A stretch of 64,000 nt of DNA from Bacilli bacterium. Lineage in GTDB: Bacteria; Bacillota_I; Bacilli_A; RFN20; CAG-826. Numbering within the stretch: the stretch's first letter is position 1; each line of letters begins with the position of its first letter. Positions 42,208-51,441 of the stretch are shown one piece after another. The position numbers were made by a program, and so were the translations under genes. The stretch is from positions 173,034 through 237,033 of the forward strand of contig JALCSW010000001.1 of assembly GCA_022653695.1 (NCBI GenBank), written 5' to 3'. Below the pieces are notes generated by a model. It did no database searches. It worked only from the letters and a program-made list of their open reading frames with translations, and had not been told where the DNA came from.

Positions 42208-43122
42208 CTACTTCTTGGCGGCCTCTCGCTTCGGAAAGTGCTCTTTGTACTGCTTCTTCATCGCCTTTTGGCTCACATGGGTGTAAATCTGCGTCGTGTT
42301 GAGGCTTTCGTGGCCCAACAGCTCCTGAATGAGGCGAAGGTCGGCCCCGCCTTCCAGAAGATGGGTGGCGAAGGTGTGGCGAAGTTCGTGAGGATGAAGC
42401 CCAAGGTAAATCCCGGTTTTGCTTTGGATGGCGAGAAGGATGTACTCGAGGTCGCGATCGCTCATCTCGTTGCCGCGGTCGGTGAGGAAAAAGGCATCGG
42501 GTTCCCCGCCGCCCTTATGGCGGGAAAGCAAAAGCCCGCGCGATTCCTTGCCGTATTCCTTCATGGCTTTTTCGGCGGTGATCCCGAAAGGAACCAACCG
42601 CTCCTTCTTGCCTTTGCCATAGACGCGGATCATCCGATTCCCATAGTCGATCTGGCTCTTGGTGAGGGCGCAAAGCTCGCTGGCGCGCATCCCCGAGGCG
42701 TAAAGCAGTTCCAAGATGGCTTGGTCGCGAAGCTTCAGTTCGTCGGTCCGTTTCGCGTTGGCGGAGAAAAAAGCGTTGACCTGCTCGATCGTGAGGGCCT
42801 TGGGATAACGGACCGGCTTCTTGGGGGAGCCGACGAAACGGAAAGGGTTCTCCCTCACGTAGCCGCGATCCTTCGCATAGTCGAAAAAGCCCCGCAAAGC
42901 CGACATCCTTCTTTGGCAACTGCGTTTGCCGATCCCGGCGTCGAGTTCCTCGCCAAGCCAATCGCGGATGTCGTCTTTGCTCACGCGATCGAGCAGTATC
43001 TCGTTCCTCGTGAGGTAATCGCAAAACTTGTCGATGTCGCGACGATAGCTGTCGATCGTCCGCCCACTATACTGGCGATCGAGCCGCAAATGCTCAAGGA
43101 ATTCGGCCTCCGGCTTATTCAT
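42208..43122 (-). CDS. xerC: Tyrosine recombinase, XerC-like
   Basis: 304 residues with an N-terminal SAM-like core-binding domain and a C-terminal catalytic domain. Catalytic residues are visible: Arg in YASGMRASEL, HELR in LHPHELRHTF, His in LLGHESL and the nucleophile Tyr in TTQIYTHVS. It resolves chromosome dimers at dif with a partner. Location after topA-trmFO matches the xerC (codV) position of Bacillus, and it overlaps the trmFO stop by 8 bases. hslVU and codY, which follow in Bacillus, are absent. Confidence 0.93.
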   Translation of the reverse strand: MNKPEAEFLEHLRLDRQYSGRTIDSYRRDIDKFCDYLTRNEILLDRVSKDDIRDWLGEELDAGIGKRSCQRRMSALRGFFDYAKDRGYVRENPFRFVGSPKKPVRYPKALTIEQVNAFFSANAKRTDELKLRDQAILELLYASGMRASELCALTKSQIDYGNRMIRVYGKGKKERLVPFGITAEKAMKEYGKESRGLLLSRHKGGGEPDAFFLTDRGNEMSDRDLEYILLAIQSKTGIYLGLHPHELRHTFATHLLEGGADLRLIQELLGHESLNTTQIYTHVSQKAMKKQYKEHFPKREAAKK

Positions 43123-44407
43123 TGACGCTCACCCAATAGGATTCTATCGCCTTTAGGCTCCTTACGATAGTTTCCTCCCGAGCGGAGGAAGAGCTGGAAG
43201 GCAATAGAGCCCAGTTGGCGTTCATGGGCTGAAAATAGGCGGCGGTCGCGTGAAGCACGTAATCGAGAAGGGCGCCGACGACGCTTTCCCGCGGCAAGGC
43301 GATGAACCCTTTGTCCGCCTCCCGACGGTAGAGATTGACGGCCGCGACGATCCCTAGGGCTGCGCTCTCGACATAGCCTTCGACCCCCGACAGCTGCCCG
43401 GCCACATAGACGTCGGGGAGCCTTTTGAGCGAAAGGTCGTCGTTAAGGCTGCCGGGTGAATCGATATAACTGTTCCGATGCATGAGCCCATAACGGAGAA
43501 ACCTCGCCTTTTCAAGCCCGGGGATCAGCGAAAACACCCGTTTTTGCTCCGGATAGGTAAGGTTGGTCTGAAAGCCGACGATGTTATAGTAATCGCCGAG
43601 TTTGGTGTCTTGGCGAAGCTGGGCCACCGCATAAGGATGGGGGTGCTCAGGGGTAAAGAGGCCAAAAGGCTTGAGCGGCCCGTGGCGAAGCGTCTCAGGC
43701 CCGCGGGAAGCCATGACCTCGATCGGGAGGCATCCCTCGAAATAATGGGTGTCGAAATCATGGGTCAGGGCTTTCTTGGCCCCCAGCAGTTCCTTGAGGA
43801 AAAGATCGTATTCCCCTTTCGTGAAAGGGCAATTGAGATAAGCGTCGTCGCCCTGCTCGAAACGGCTCTTGGCATAGACCTTCGCGAAATCGAGGCTGCT
43901 CTTTTCGACGATCGGGGCGGAGGCGTCGAAGAAAGAAAGGTTCTTTTTCCCGATCGTCGCGCCCAAAACCTCGAGAAGCGGGCCGCTCGTAAGCGGGCCC
44001 GTGGCGATGATCGCCGGACCTTCCGGAATCGCCAAGACATCCTCGCGAACGAGTTTGAAACAAGGGAAAGACAAGAGGCGATCGGTTATTTCCTTGGCGA
44101 AGACGTCCCGGTCCACCGTAAGGGCGTTCCCGCCTGGGACGGCGGCTTTCGCGGCGGCCTCCATCGTCAACGAACCCATCTTCCGCATCTCTTCCTTAAG
44201 CAGACCGCAGGCATTGTCGAGCCGTTGGCTCTTAAGGGAATTCGAGCACACCAGTTCGCCGAGATTTGGGTTGAAGTGGGCCCCGTCCTCCACGAGCGGC
44301 TTCCGTTCGTAAAGGGTGACCGCGACCCCTTTCTTTAAGAGAAAAAAGGCGGCTTCGCTGCCTGCGAGTCCGCCTCCGACGATCGTGACGCGAGAAGAGG
44401 GGCTCAC
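43115..44407 (-). CDS. trmFO: Methylenetetrahydrofolate-dependent tRNA (uracil-54-C5) methyltransferase
   Basis: About 430 residues. The FAD-binding start VTIVGGGLAGSEAAFFLLKKG and ELVCSNSLKSQRLDNACGLLKEEMR are diagnostic, along with FVAGQLSGVEGYVESAA-type sequence near the C-terminus. The enzyme makes ribothymidine at tRNA position 54 using folate and FAD. I place the start at GTG 44407, which overlaps the topA stop as GTGA and has AAAGG upstream. A frame extending 8 codons further begins with another GTG at 44431. Confidence 0.95.
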   Translation of the reverse strand: MSPSSRVTIVGGGLAGSEAAFFLLKKGVAVTLYERKPLVEDGAHFNPNLGELVCSNSLKSQRLDNACGLLKEEMRKMGSLTMEAAAKAAVPGGNALTVDRDVFAKEITDRLLSFPCFKLVREDVLAIPEGPAIIATGPLTSGPLLEVLGATIGKKNLSFFDASAPIVEKSSLDFAKVYAKSRFEQGDDAYLNCPFTKGEYDLFLKELLGAKKALTHDFDTHYFEGCLPIEVMASRGPETLRHGPLKPFGLFTPEHPHPYAVAQLRQDTKLGDYYNIVGFQTNLTYPEQKRVFSLIPGLEKARFLRYGLMHRNSYIDSPGSLNDDLSLKRLPDVYVAGQLSGVEGYVESAALGIVAAVNLYRREADKGFIALPRESVVGALLDYVLHATAAYFQPMNANWALLPSSSSSAREETIVRSLKAIESYWVSVNE

Positions 44408-46524
44408 TTCTTGCCTTTCTTCGTGAGCCACTCATGGTAGCGGCATTTCGGGTAGTTGGTGCACCCAAGAAAATCGACCTTGCGCCCGTGTTTGACGACC
44501 AAGTGGCCATCGTGGCACGACGGGCAGGGCTTCACCCAGTCCTTCTCCGTGTATTTGGGCGTTTTGGCCTGACGGTCTTCGGCCCCCTTGATGTAGTTGC
44601 ATTTGGGGTAACCCGAACAGCCGACGAAAGTCCGTCCGCGCCTGTCTTTGCGTTCGACCAAAGGACGTCCGCAGACGGGGCACATCTCGCCCGTTTCCTT
44701 GGCCGGGGCCTTGGGTTTCTTTTGGATGTAGTCGCATTTGGGGTAATTGCTGCAGGCGACGAAACTGCCGTAACGGCTCTTTTTTATCACGAGCGGCGAA
44801 CCGCATTTGGGGCAGAGCTCGCCCGTCTCTTGGGCCGGGTCCTTGTACATCTTCTCGGCCACTTCGGTGAATTTGCTCATGAAAGGCCCGTAGAAATCGT
44901 TCATCGCGTCGATCTGACGTTCCTTGCCATCCTCGATTTCGTCGAGTTTTTTCTCCATGTTCGCGGTGTATTCGGCGTTCACGAGTTCCGGAAAGTACTT
45001 TTTAAGGACGAGGGTGGTTCGCGTTCCGCTCTCGGTCGGGGTCAGAACGCCGCCCTTGCTCGTGACATACCCGCGGGTGAGGAGCGTCTTGATGGTCGAA
45101 GCGTAGGTCGAAGGACGACCGACCCCCTTCTCCTCCATGAGCTTGACCACCTTGGCTTCGGTGAAACGAGCCGGGGCCTTGGTGAACTTCTGCTCCGGAA
45201 GGAGTTTCCCGATGCCATAAACCGCCTGTTCTTCCAAAGGCGGAAGAAGTTTGGTGTCGTCGTCTTCGAAATCCCCGTAAATCGCTTCGTATCCTTTGAA
45301 AACCGTTTGGACGCCGGTGGCTTTGAAGGTCAGCCCGTTCGTTGAGAAAAGGGCGACGGTGTCACGCTCGACCTTGTCGCTCATGAGGGAAGCCATCGCG
45401 CGATCGTAGATCAGGCGATAGAGTTTCGCGGCGTCGGGGGTGAGGTAACGGGCGACCATTTCCGGAGTCCGATGGGTCCCCGTCGGACGGATGGCTTCGT
45501 GGGCATCCTGAGCCGAGGCGGCGTTCTTGGCGCTCTTGAGGCGACCAAGGTATTCGGGTCCGAAATTGTCAAGGATGAAAGGTTTGGCGTGCTTCATGAA
45601 GAAATCGGCGCTCAACCGGGTGCTGTCGGTGCGCATGTAGGTGATGAGGCCGACGTGCTCGCCTTCCACTTCCACGCCTTCGTAAAGGGTCTGGGCGATG
45701 CTTTGGGTGCGCGAAGTCGAGAACTTGAAGCGGTTATAGGCCTCTTGCTGCATGGTGCTGGTCGTGAACGGGAGTTTCGAGGAGACGTGCCTCTCGACGG
45801 ATTTCACGGACGCGAGTTTCATGTCCTTTCCGATGCGGGCCACCACGGCGTCGGCCTCCGCTTTGCTATGTATGGAAACGGTTTTCCCATCGACTTTGTC
45901 GAGGGAAACCTTAAGCTCCTTGTCGCCGACGACGAGTTCGGCGTCGATGGTCCAATACTCCTCGGGCTTGAACGCCTTGATTTCCTCGTCGTTGTCGCAG
46001 ATCATCCGCAAAGTGACGGACTGCACGCGCCCAGCGCTTTTGGAACCCATCTTCCTTTGGAGCAGACTCGAAAGCTTGAAGCCGATTATCCGATCGTACA
46101 TGCGACGGGTCTCTTGCGAGTTCACGAGGTTCATGTCGATGCGCTTGGGGCTTTCGAGGGCCTCTTCGATCGCCGGCTTCGTGATTTCATGGAACTGCCA
46201 CCTTTTCGTGGTGGCCACATCGAGACCAAGGACCTGAGCCAAATGCCAGGAAATGGCTTCCCCTTCGCGGTCGGGGTCGGTCGCGAGGATGACCTCATCG
46301 GCCTTTTTGGCGGCGCTGGTGAGTTCGCGAACGATGGGGCGCTTCGTCGAAGTGATCACGAAATCCGGCTTAAAGCCGTTCTTCACGTCGATGCCTAAGC
46401 CGCCAGGGCCTTTTGTCGAAAGGTCGCGAATATGGCCTTGGCTGGCCATGACCTTATAATCGGACCCCAAATAACGGCCGATGGTATCGCACTTATGCGG
46501 AGACTCAACGATGACTAATTTCAT
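44404..46524 (-). CDS. topA: DNA topoisomerase I
   Basis: 706 residues. The Toprim domain starts at MKLVIVESPHKCDTIGRYLG and has DPDREGEAISWH. The catalytic Tyr is in LITYMRTDSTRLS. Three zinc ribbons close the protein (CPKCGSPL..CSNYPKC, CPVCGRPL..CSGYPKC, CPSCHDGH..CTNYPKC). It relaxes negative supercoils. A consensus promoter lies just upstream (46548-46576). trmFO follows with a 4-base overlap. Confidence 0.98.
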   Translation of the reverse strand: MKLVIVESPHKCDTIGRYLGSDYKVMASQGHIRDLSTKGPGGLGIDVKNGFKPDFVITSTKRPIVRELTSAAKKADEVILATDPDREGEAISWHLAQVLGLDVATTKRWQFHEITKPAIEEALESPKRIDMNLVNSQETRRMYDRIIGFKLSSLLQRKMGSKSAGRVQSVTLRMICDNDEEIKAFKPEEYWTIDAELVVGDKELKVSLDKVDGKTVSIHSKAEADAVVARIGKDMKLASVKSVERHVSSKLPFTTSTMQQEAYNRFKFSTSRTQSIAQTLYEGVEVEGEHVGLITYMRTDSTRLSADFFMKHAKPFILDNFGPEYLGRLKSAKNAASAQDAHEAIRPTGTHRTPEMVARYLTPDAAKLYRLIYDRAMASLMSDKVERDTVALFSTNGLTFKATGVQTVFKGYEAIYGDFEDDDTKLLPPLEEQAVYGIGKLLPEQKFTKAPARFTEAKVVKLMEEKGVGRPSTYASTIKTLLTRGYVTSKGGVLTPTESGTRTTLVLKKYFPELVNAEYTANMEKKLDEIEDGKERQIDAMNDFYGPFMSKFTEVAEKMYKDPAQETGELCPKCGSPLVIKKSRYGSFVACSNYPKCDYIQKKPKAPAKETGEMCPVCGRPLVERKDRRGRTFVGCSGYPKCNYIKGAEDRQAKTPKYTEKDWVKPCPSCHDGHLVVKHGRKVDFLGCTNYPKCRYHEWLTKKGKK

Positions 46525-46547
46525 GATTTTCCCTTTTTCCGGCCCTC

Positions 46548-46576
46548 AATATAAAGAGGAAAGGGAGCCTTGTCAA
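46548..46576 (-). promoter_or_regulatory. Promoter of topA
   Basis: -35 TTGACA (46571-46576), exact 17-nt spacer, -10 TATATT (46548-46553), close to the sigma-70/SigA consensus. Confidence 0.8.
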
Positions 46577-46649
46577 ATGAATGGCGGTCTCTTTTCCTAA
46601 TATATAAATAAAGATTATTTATAGGGTCGCAAAAAGTTTTTTCCGGGGC

Positions 46650-47447
46650 TCATTTCGGCGTCTCGCTTTTCTTGGGGCGCCCGATCATGTCAAGCAGGTC
46701 GTCTCGGTTCTCTATCATGAAAGCCCCGTCCTTGATGAGGGCGTTGCAGGCGCTTTCCTCGTCGGCCCGGTAAGGCACGCAACCGACTTCCTTGTTCCCG
46801 CCGAGGGCGTAACTGACGGTTATGAGGGTGCCGCTGTGCGGGGAAGCCTCGCCCACCACGATGCCATGGCAAAGGGCGGCGATGATGCGGTTGCGCGCCG
46901 GAAAGTTATCGCGCTTTGGCGGAAGGGACCCGGGATACTCGCTCATGACGAGGCCGGAGCTTATAAGGCGCTTATATAAGCCGAGGCTGCTCGAAGGATA
47001 CGGGCAGTCAATGCCGCTCCCGAGCACCGCCACCGCCTTCCCTCCATAATCCAAAGCCGCCTTCGTGGCCGCCGCGTCGATGCCCCGGGCAAGACCCGTC
47101 ACGACGCTCAAGCCTTCCTTGGCGGCCGCCAAAGAGAGGCGCTCCGCCATTTTGAGCCCATAGGGGGAGGCGTCGCGGCTCCCGATGTAGGCCAGGCAGG
47201 AGTTCTCCTCATTGAGGGTTTTGAGATCCCCATAGTAATAAAGGACGAGCGGCGGACGGAACGACTGCTTCAAACCCTCGGGGTAAAGGGGGTCGACGAT
47301 CGTGAGGGTTTTGCTTTTGACCATCGCCTCCTTTTCCTCCACAAGCGCCTCCGTCACCGGCTCCCTTTTCCTTATCGCCTCCATGGTATGGGGCCAATCC
47401 CCATCGTACTTGACCGATAGGGCGATCAAAATGTCTCGAGCGTGCAT
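46650..47447 (-). CDS. dprA: DNA-processing protein DprA-like
   Basis: 265 residues, shorter than many DprA proteins because only the Rossmann-like core and short flanks are present. Signature parts are YIGSRDASPYGLKMAERLSLAAAKEGLSVVTGLARGIDAAATKAAL, AVLGSGIDCPYPSSSLGLYKRL and NFPARNRIIAALCHGIVVGEA. It loads RecA on incoming single-stranded DNA in transformation. It precedes topA, as in Bacillus. No C-terminal winged-helix domain is seen. Confidence 0.93.
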   Translation of the reverse strand: MHARDILIALSVKYDGDWPHTMEAIRKREPVTEALVEEKEAMVKSKTLTIVDPLYPEGLKQSFRPPLVLYYYGDLKTLNEENSCLAYIGSRDASPYGLKMAERLSLAAAKEGLSVVTGLARGIDAAATKAALDYGGKAVAVLGSGIDCPYPSSSLGLYKRLISSGLVMSEYPGSLPPKRDNFPARNRIIAALCHGIVVGEASPHSGTLITVSYALGGNKEVGCVPYRADEESACNALIKDGAFMIENRDDLLDMIGRPKKSETPK

Positions 47448-47457
47448 ATAAACGAAA

Positions 47458-47487
47458 AAGCCTCCCGCTCTTAGGTAGGAGGGAAAA
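47458..47487 (-). terminator. Hairpin with T-run between rnhB and dprA
   Basis: CCCTCC ... GGGAGG stem followed by CTTTTTCG on the minus strand, between the rnhB stop and the dprA start. Confidence 0.55.
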
Positions 47488-47500
47488 GGCTCTTTCGTAC

Positions 47501-48121
47501 CTAAAACGTTTTCTTTCGCCCTTTATAACAAGCGACGACGGGACCGAAAGTCTTCCGATGAACGCCCTCGATTGGCCCGTATTTGGCCAAAGCCGCCAAA
47601 TGTTCTTTGGTCCCATAACCTTTATGGCGGGCGAAACCATATTGCGGGTATTTCCCGTCCAAATCCTCAAGATGGCGGTCCCGGCTCACTTTGGCGAGGA
47701 TCGAAGCCGCGGCGACGTTGAGGCATTGCGCGTCGCCTTTCACCATCGCGACGACGGGAACCTTCAGGTTCTTAAGGGGCATCGCGTCGGTGATGACGAG
47801 ATCGTAGCGGACTTTTATTTGGGAGAGGGCCGCCTTCATCGCCGCCTTGGTGGCTTCGTAAATATTGATCTCGTCGATTTTCCTAGCCGAGACGGAGGCG
47901 ATCCCGTATCCCAAGGCTTTCTCCTCGATGAGGGAAAAAAGCCGCTCGCGCTTCTTGGGGCTCAGTTTCTTCGAGTCGTTGATCTCGTCGTTTTCGAAAG
48001 AGGGCGGAAAGACGACCGCCGCCGCATAGACCGGGCCCGCCAAAGGGCCGCGCCCGGCTTCGTCGATCCCAACGATCAACTTGACCGACGGGCTATAGAA
48101 TTCCCGTTCCTTTTTGAGCAT
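47501..48121 (-). CDS. rnhB: Ribonuclease HII
   Basis: 206 residues. The active-site start IVGIDEAGRGPLAGPV (Asp 20, Glu 21) is intact, with VITDAMPLKNLKVPVVAMVKGDAQCLNVAAASILAKVSRD further on. It removes RNA and single ribonucleotides from DNA hybrids. Its ATG abuts the rbgA stop with no gap, preserving the ylqF-rnhB pair of Bacillus. Confidence 0.97.
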   Translation of the reverse strand: MLKKEREFYSPSVKLIVGIDEAGRGPLAGPVYAAAVVFPPSFENDEINDSKKLSPKKRERLFSLIEEKALGYGIASVSARKIDEINIYEATKAAMKAALSQIKVRYDLVITDAMPLKNLKVPVVAMVKGDAQCLNVAAASILAKVSRDRHLEDLDGKYPQYGFARHKGYGTKEHLAALAKYGPIEGVHRKTFGPVVACYKGRKKTF

Positions 48122-48979
48122 TCAGGGCCTTTCGAGGCAAAGGCGCCCGAGCTCGCCGCCTTGGAAATCCTTGATGAGGGCCAGAGCGGCCTTGGACTCG
48201 TCGGGAGCTCCCCCGTTAAGCAGGAAGCCTCGCTTGCCGGCGATCGCGGAAAGAACCTCGTCGGGCTCGAGAAGGGAAATGTCCGCCAAGCCGTAACGAA
48301 GGCTTAAACAATGCGGATACTCCGCTTTAAGGTAGGAAAGCAAAGCCACGGCCAAATCGTCGTTGGGCAAAACCTCTTCTTTGATGGAACCTAGAAGCGC
48401 CAAGCGGACCGCTTGGGAACCGTCGGGGTAGTTCATCGGCAGGATCCCCGGCGTATCGAGAAGAAGGAGGCTTTCGCCGATTTTGATCCACTGCTCGGCG
48501 CGGGTTACCCCCGGGCGGTTGGCGACCTTGGCAAGCTTATGGCCCGCCAAAGAGTTGATGAGGGTGCTCTTGCCGACGTTGGGGATCCCCATGACAAGAA
48601 GTCGGGCAGGCTGCCTTTTCATGCCAAGGCGGGCCTCTTTGGCCCTTTTGGCGGCAAGGCGCGGGCCAAGGAGAGCCTCAATGTTCCGGAAACGCTCCTT
48701 CTTCAAGTCGCCAAGAAGGACGCAAAGGCCTTCTTCGTCGAAAAAACGGCGCTTCCATTGCGTGGCGACGGCGGGGTCGGCTTTGTCGAGTTTGCTGAGC
48801 AGCAAAACGTGGGGTTTGCCCCCGATGATGCCCTTCAAGGCCGGGTTCCTCGTCGAAAGGGGGGCCCGCGCGTCCGCGACTTCGATCACGAGATCGCAGA
48901 GTCTGACGAGTCCCGCGAGGCTATCCTGGGCCTTCTTCATGTGCCCTGGGTAATAATGAACGTTCTTCAGTTGGGCCAT
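48122..48979 (-). CDS. rbgA: Ribosome biogenesis GTPase RbgA (YlqF)
   Basis: 285 residues from the ATG at 48979, chosen for its GGAGG ribosome site; homology begins at NVHYYPGHMKKA. It is a circularly permuted GTPase: the NKxD-like LLSKLDKAD (G4) comes before the P-loop GIPNVGKSTLINSL (G1), and DTPGI (G3) follows. It acts late in 50S assembly. It overlaps the signal peptidase gene by 13 bases. Confidence 0.97.
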   Translation of the reverse strand: MAQLKNVHYYPGHMKKAQDSLAGLVRLCDLVIEVADARAPLSTRNPALKGIIGGKPHVLLLSKLDKADPAVATQWKRRFFDEEGLCVLLGDLKKERFRNIEALLGPRLAAKRAKEARLGMKRQPARLLVMGIPNVGKSTLINSLAGHKLAKVANRPGVTRAEQWIKIGESLLLLDTPGILPMNYPDGSQAVRLALLGSIKEEVLPNDDLAVALLSYLKAEYPHCLSLRYGLADISLLEPDEVLSAIAGKRGFLLNGGAPDESKAALALIKDFQGGELGRLCLERP

Positions 48980-49962
48980 AGCCGCCTCCGGGAATGGGGA
49001 AAAAGCGAGGGGTCGCCGGTTGCCGAGCCCACGCTCACGGCCGCTCCGGCCTCGCCGTCGGGTCCAAGGTATTCGATGGCCCACGGCATCGCGGCGCTGC
49101 CAAAAACCCAGGTGTTCTTGATGGCCTCCCCGCCTTTCATGACGACTTTTCGCTTGGCGGTGATGGCGATCGCTTTGGCGACGATGAGGTCGCGGCCCGA
49201 GGGAAGCGAGGGATCGCCACGGCGGCCGATCCCAAGCGGCCCGTATTTGCGGCTGTCGTCGCTCTTGCCGATGCGGCGATTGTCGCCGACGAGGAAATAT
49301 TCGTCGTCCCGCAGAGTGACGGGGTTGGATTCGGAGCCGTAGAAAGAGCCCCGAAGAGCCGAGACGGCTTCGGCCGAGGCCGTCAAACCGATGGTCGGTT
49401 CGCCGGCGGAGTTCTCGTCGTTGACGATGGCCGCGGGCTGGGGGATCTCCTTATAGCCGCTCGCGCCGGCCTCTTTGACGAACAGGGCCCCGCTCACGGA
49501 GAAGTAGACGCTCTCGCCCGGCAAGGCGATAAGACGCTTGATGACCGCTTTGCCAGTGAAGCCTCCGATCGAGGGATCGTAGTCATCGTCATAATGGGCC
49601 ACCACCACGTCGAAGCGTTCCAGTTTGTACTGAAACCCGTCCGAAGAATCGCTTAACCCGTAGTCGCAGACGTAAGTGCCGTCCGCATCGAAGTTGCCCC
49701 ATGTGCCGTCGTTGACTTCGCCCTCGCGAAACGAGCACGTGGCGTCTTTGTTGAGGGTGGGATACATCGAGTCCCCGCTCACATAAAAGTTGTCGTAACG
49801 GGTGTAGTCGTAGATGATCTGGCTCGAGACCCCAATGACGAGGACGAAAACGACGATCCATAGCAAACGGAAAAGGGTCCCCCAAACCGAGCGGGCCTTG
49901 CTGGGTTTCTTTTTGGGCGAAGGCAACTCGCTTTCGGTTTTGATGGTATCCAAATTGGCCAT
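48967..49962 (-). CDS. lepB: Signal peptidase I
   Basis: 331 residues with one N-terminal membrane anchor (about 32-50). Catalytic Ser 65 is in VSGDSMYPTL and Lys 142 in VIKRLIALPGE; the conserved GDNRRIGKSDDSRKYGPL follows. It is larger than SipS because of an insertion between the Ser and Lys boxes and a C-terminal extension. It cleaves signal peptides of exported proteins. It lies between rplS and rbgA, an addition relative to Bacillus. Confidence 0.95.
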   Translation of the reverse strand: MANLDTIKTESELPSPKKKPSKARSVWGTLFRLLWIVVFVLVIGVSSQIIYDYTRYDNFYVSGDSMYPTLNKDATCSFREGEVNDGTWGNFDADGTYVCDYGLSDSSDGFQYKLERFDVVVAHYDDDYDPSIGGFTGKAVIKRLIALPGESVYFSVSGALFVKEAGASGYKEIPQPAAIVNDENSAGEPTIGLTASAEAVSALRGSFYGSESNPVTLRDDEYFLVGDNRRIGKSDDSRKYGPLGIGRRGDPSLPSGRDLIVAKAIAITAKRKVVMKGGEAIKNTWVFGSAAMPWAIEYLGPDGEAGAAVSVGSATGDPSLFPHSRRRLWPN

Positions 49963-50016
49963 ATCGCTAGGAAGATTATAGAAGGGGAAAGAAAGGTTGG
50001 CAACGCGAGAGGAAAC

Positions 50017-50046
50017 GAAAAAAGGCCAACCTTCATCAGGCCGGCC
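50017..50046 (-). terminator. Terminator downstream of rplS
   Basis: GGCCGGCCT / AGGTTGGCC stem (with G-T pairs) and a six-T run on the minus strand, between rplS and lepB. Confidence 0.75.
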
Positions 50047-50063
50047 TTGGCTTTGTCACTTGC

Positions 50064-50429
50064 TTATTTCTTGGCGACTTTTCTGTCCTGCTCTTTGATG
50101 CGGGCAGCTTTGCCGGAGAGTTTGCGCATGTAATGGATGCGGGCTCGGCGGACGCAGCCAACCTTGACGAGCTCAATGCGAGCGATCGAGGGGCTGTTGA
50201 CGGCAAACGTGCGCTCGACTCCGATGCCGCTTGAGATCTTGCGGACGACGAACGTCTCGCTGACCCCATGGCCTCGGCGTTGAATGACGACGCCTTCATA
50301 AAGCTGAAGGCGCTCCTTTTTGTTTTCGATGATGCGGACGTACACCCTCACGGTGTCGCCGCTCGAGAACGCGGGAACGTCTTTCCGAATCTGGCGGGCG
50401 GTGATGTCATTGACGATGTTGTTGTTCAT
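50064..50429 (-). CDS. rplS: Ribosomal protein L19
   Basis: 121 residues from the ATG at 50429, fixed by a GGAGG ribosome site. Typical L19 segments are [55 protein letters not shown] and the C-terminal [18 protein letters not shown]. It is on the strand opposite to rpsP-khpA-rimM-trmD, although it normally ends that operon. Confidence 0.98.
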   Translation of the reverse strand: MNNNIVNDITARQIRKDVPAFSSGDTVRVYVRIIENKKERLQLYEGVVIQRRGHGVSETFVVRKISSGIGVERTFAVNSPSIARIELVKVGCVRRARIHYMRKLSGKAARIKEQDRKVAKK

Positions 50430-50447
50430 ATGACGGCCTCCTTTCAA

Positions 50448-50791
50448 ATGGTGTTCTCCTCAGGTTCATGATCCTAGTGACGAGTTCAGCGGAGCCTGCG
50501 TATCGTCCTTATGGACGCAAGAAGAATGATAGACTCCGGCCACCAAGAAAACAAGAGAAAAAAGGCTTGCCGGAAAGCGGAGGGGCGTCGAGTTTTCCAA
50601 AGGCGAAACGGCGGCAAACGCCGATAGGGAGAAAACGCAAAACGGAATCGCCTGCCATCCTTTTGCAAGAGACGCCCCCCATAAAGACGCTCATGAGCGG
50701 AAACGCCCCCATGGCCTCAACGGTTCCCCTGGAGAGCAGCCCCTCTCGCTCCCCATGTGTTTTGGACGTTTTCCTTTAAAGCCGCTTTATC
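50448..50791. other. Divergent intergenic region between rplS and rpsP
   Basis: About 345 bases upstream of two divergent ribosomal protein genes. I see no gene here. The right end holds the rpsP promoter and a 10-bp inverted repeat (listed separately). Confidence 0.45.
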
Positions 50792-50839
50792 GCGTGTCAA
50801 GTCATTACGCTTGACACGCAATCGACGCAGGAGTAATCT
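50792..50839 (+). promoter_or_regulatory. rpsP promoter overlapped by a perfect inverted repeat
   Basis: The arms GCGTGTCAAG (50792-50801) and CTTGACACGC (50810-50819) form a perfect 10-bp inverted repeat with 8 bases between. The right arm contains the -35 TTGACA (50811-50816), followed after 17 bases by -10 TAATCT (50834-50839). The position is that of an operator. By symmetry the left arm also carries a TTGACA on the minus strand, but no good -10 follows there. Confidence 0.6.
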
Positions 50840-50865
50840 TTTTTGTAGAAAAGAGGACATCAACC

Positions 50866-51138
50866 ATGTCAGTCAAAATAAGGTTGACCCGGATGGGCCG
50901 CCACAGCAATCCGTTCTACCGCATCGTCGCCGCGGACAGCCACTGCGCCCGCGACGGCCGCATCATCGAGCAGATCGGCGTTTACGATCCCGCCAAGGGA
51001 CTTGAAGGCGCCATCATCGACGAAAAACTCGCCCGCAAATGGATCGAGGCCGGCGCCATTCCTAGCGACAGCATCCGCGCCATGTTCGCGAAAAAAGGCC
51101 TTAACGCCAAAGCCGTCAAAGCCAAAGGGGCGAAATGA
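50866..51138 (+). CDS. rpsP: Ribosomal protein S16
   Basis: 90 residues, starting VKIRLTRMGRHSNPFYRIVAADSHCARDGRIIEQIGVYDP, the unmistakable S16 N-terminus. AGAGGA upstream is the ribosome site. It leads a rightward operon with khpA, rimM and trmD. Confidence 0.98.
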   Translation: MSVKIRLTRMGRHSNPFYRIVAADSHCARDGRIIEQIGVYDPAKGLEGAIIDEKLARKWIEAGAIPSDSIRAMFAKKGLNAKAVKAKGAK

Positions 51139-51419
51139 TGGACTACGAGAGTATCGTCCACGGGCTCATCGATCCCCTCATCGAGCATAAAGACTCGGTG
51201 ATGATCCGCGAGTTGCCGTCGAACGGCCGCCGTGACGTCACCCTCCTGATCGTCGCCGAGAACGACGACACCGCCCGCCTCATCGGGAAGCGCGGCGTCG
51301 TGGCCAACGCCCTGCGCGAAGCCATCGACATCGCCGGCAAAGCCGACAACAGCAACGTTCGCATCCACTTGAAGTTCGAAAGCTTCGACGAAGGCGACGA
51401 CGAGGACGACGCCAAGTGA
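51135..51419 (+). CDS. khpA: KH-domain RNA-binding protein KhpA
   Basis: 94 residues. The KH GxxG loop is in RLIGKRGVVANALREAI. With KhpB it binds RNA and affects cell elongation and division in related bacteria. The start overlaps the rpsP stop by 4 bases. The final 15 residues are acidic (FDEGDDEDDAK). Confidence 0.95.
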   Translation: MMDYESIVHGLIDPLIEHKDSVMIRELPSNGRRDVTLLIVAENDDTARLIGKRGVVANALREAIDIAGKADNSNVRIHLKFESFDEGDDEDDAK

Positions 51420-51441
51420 TTGGCGCCGTTTTTCTCTTTTC

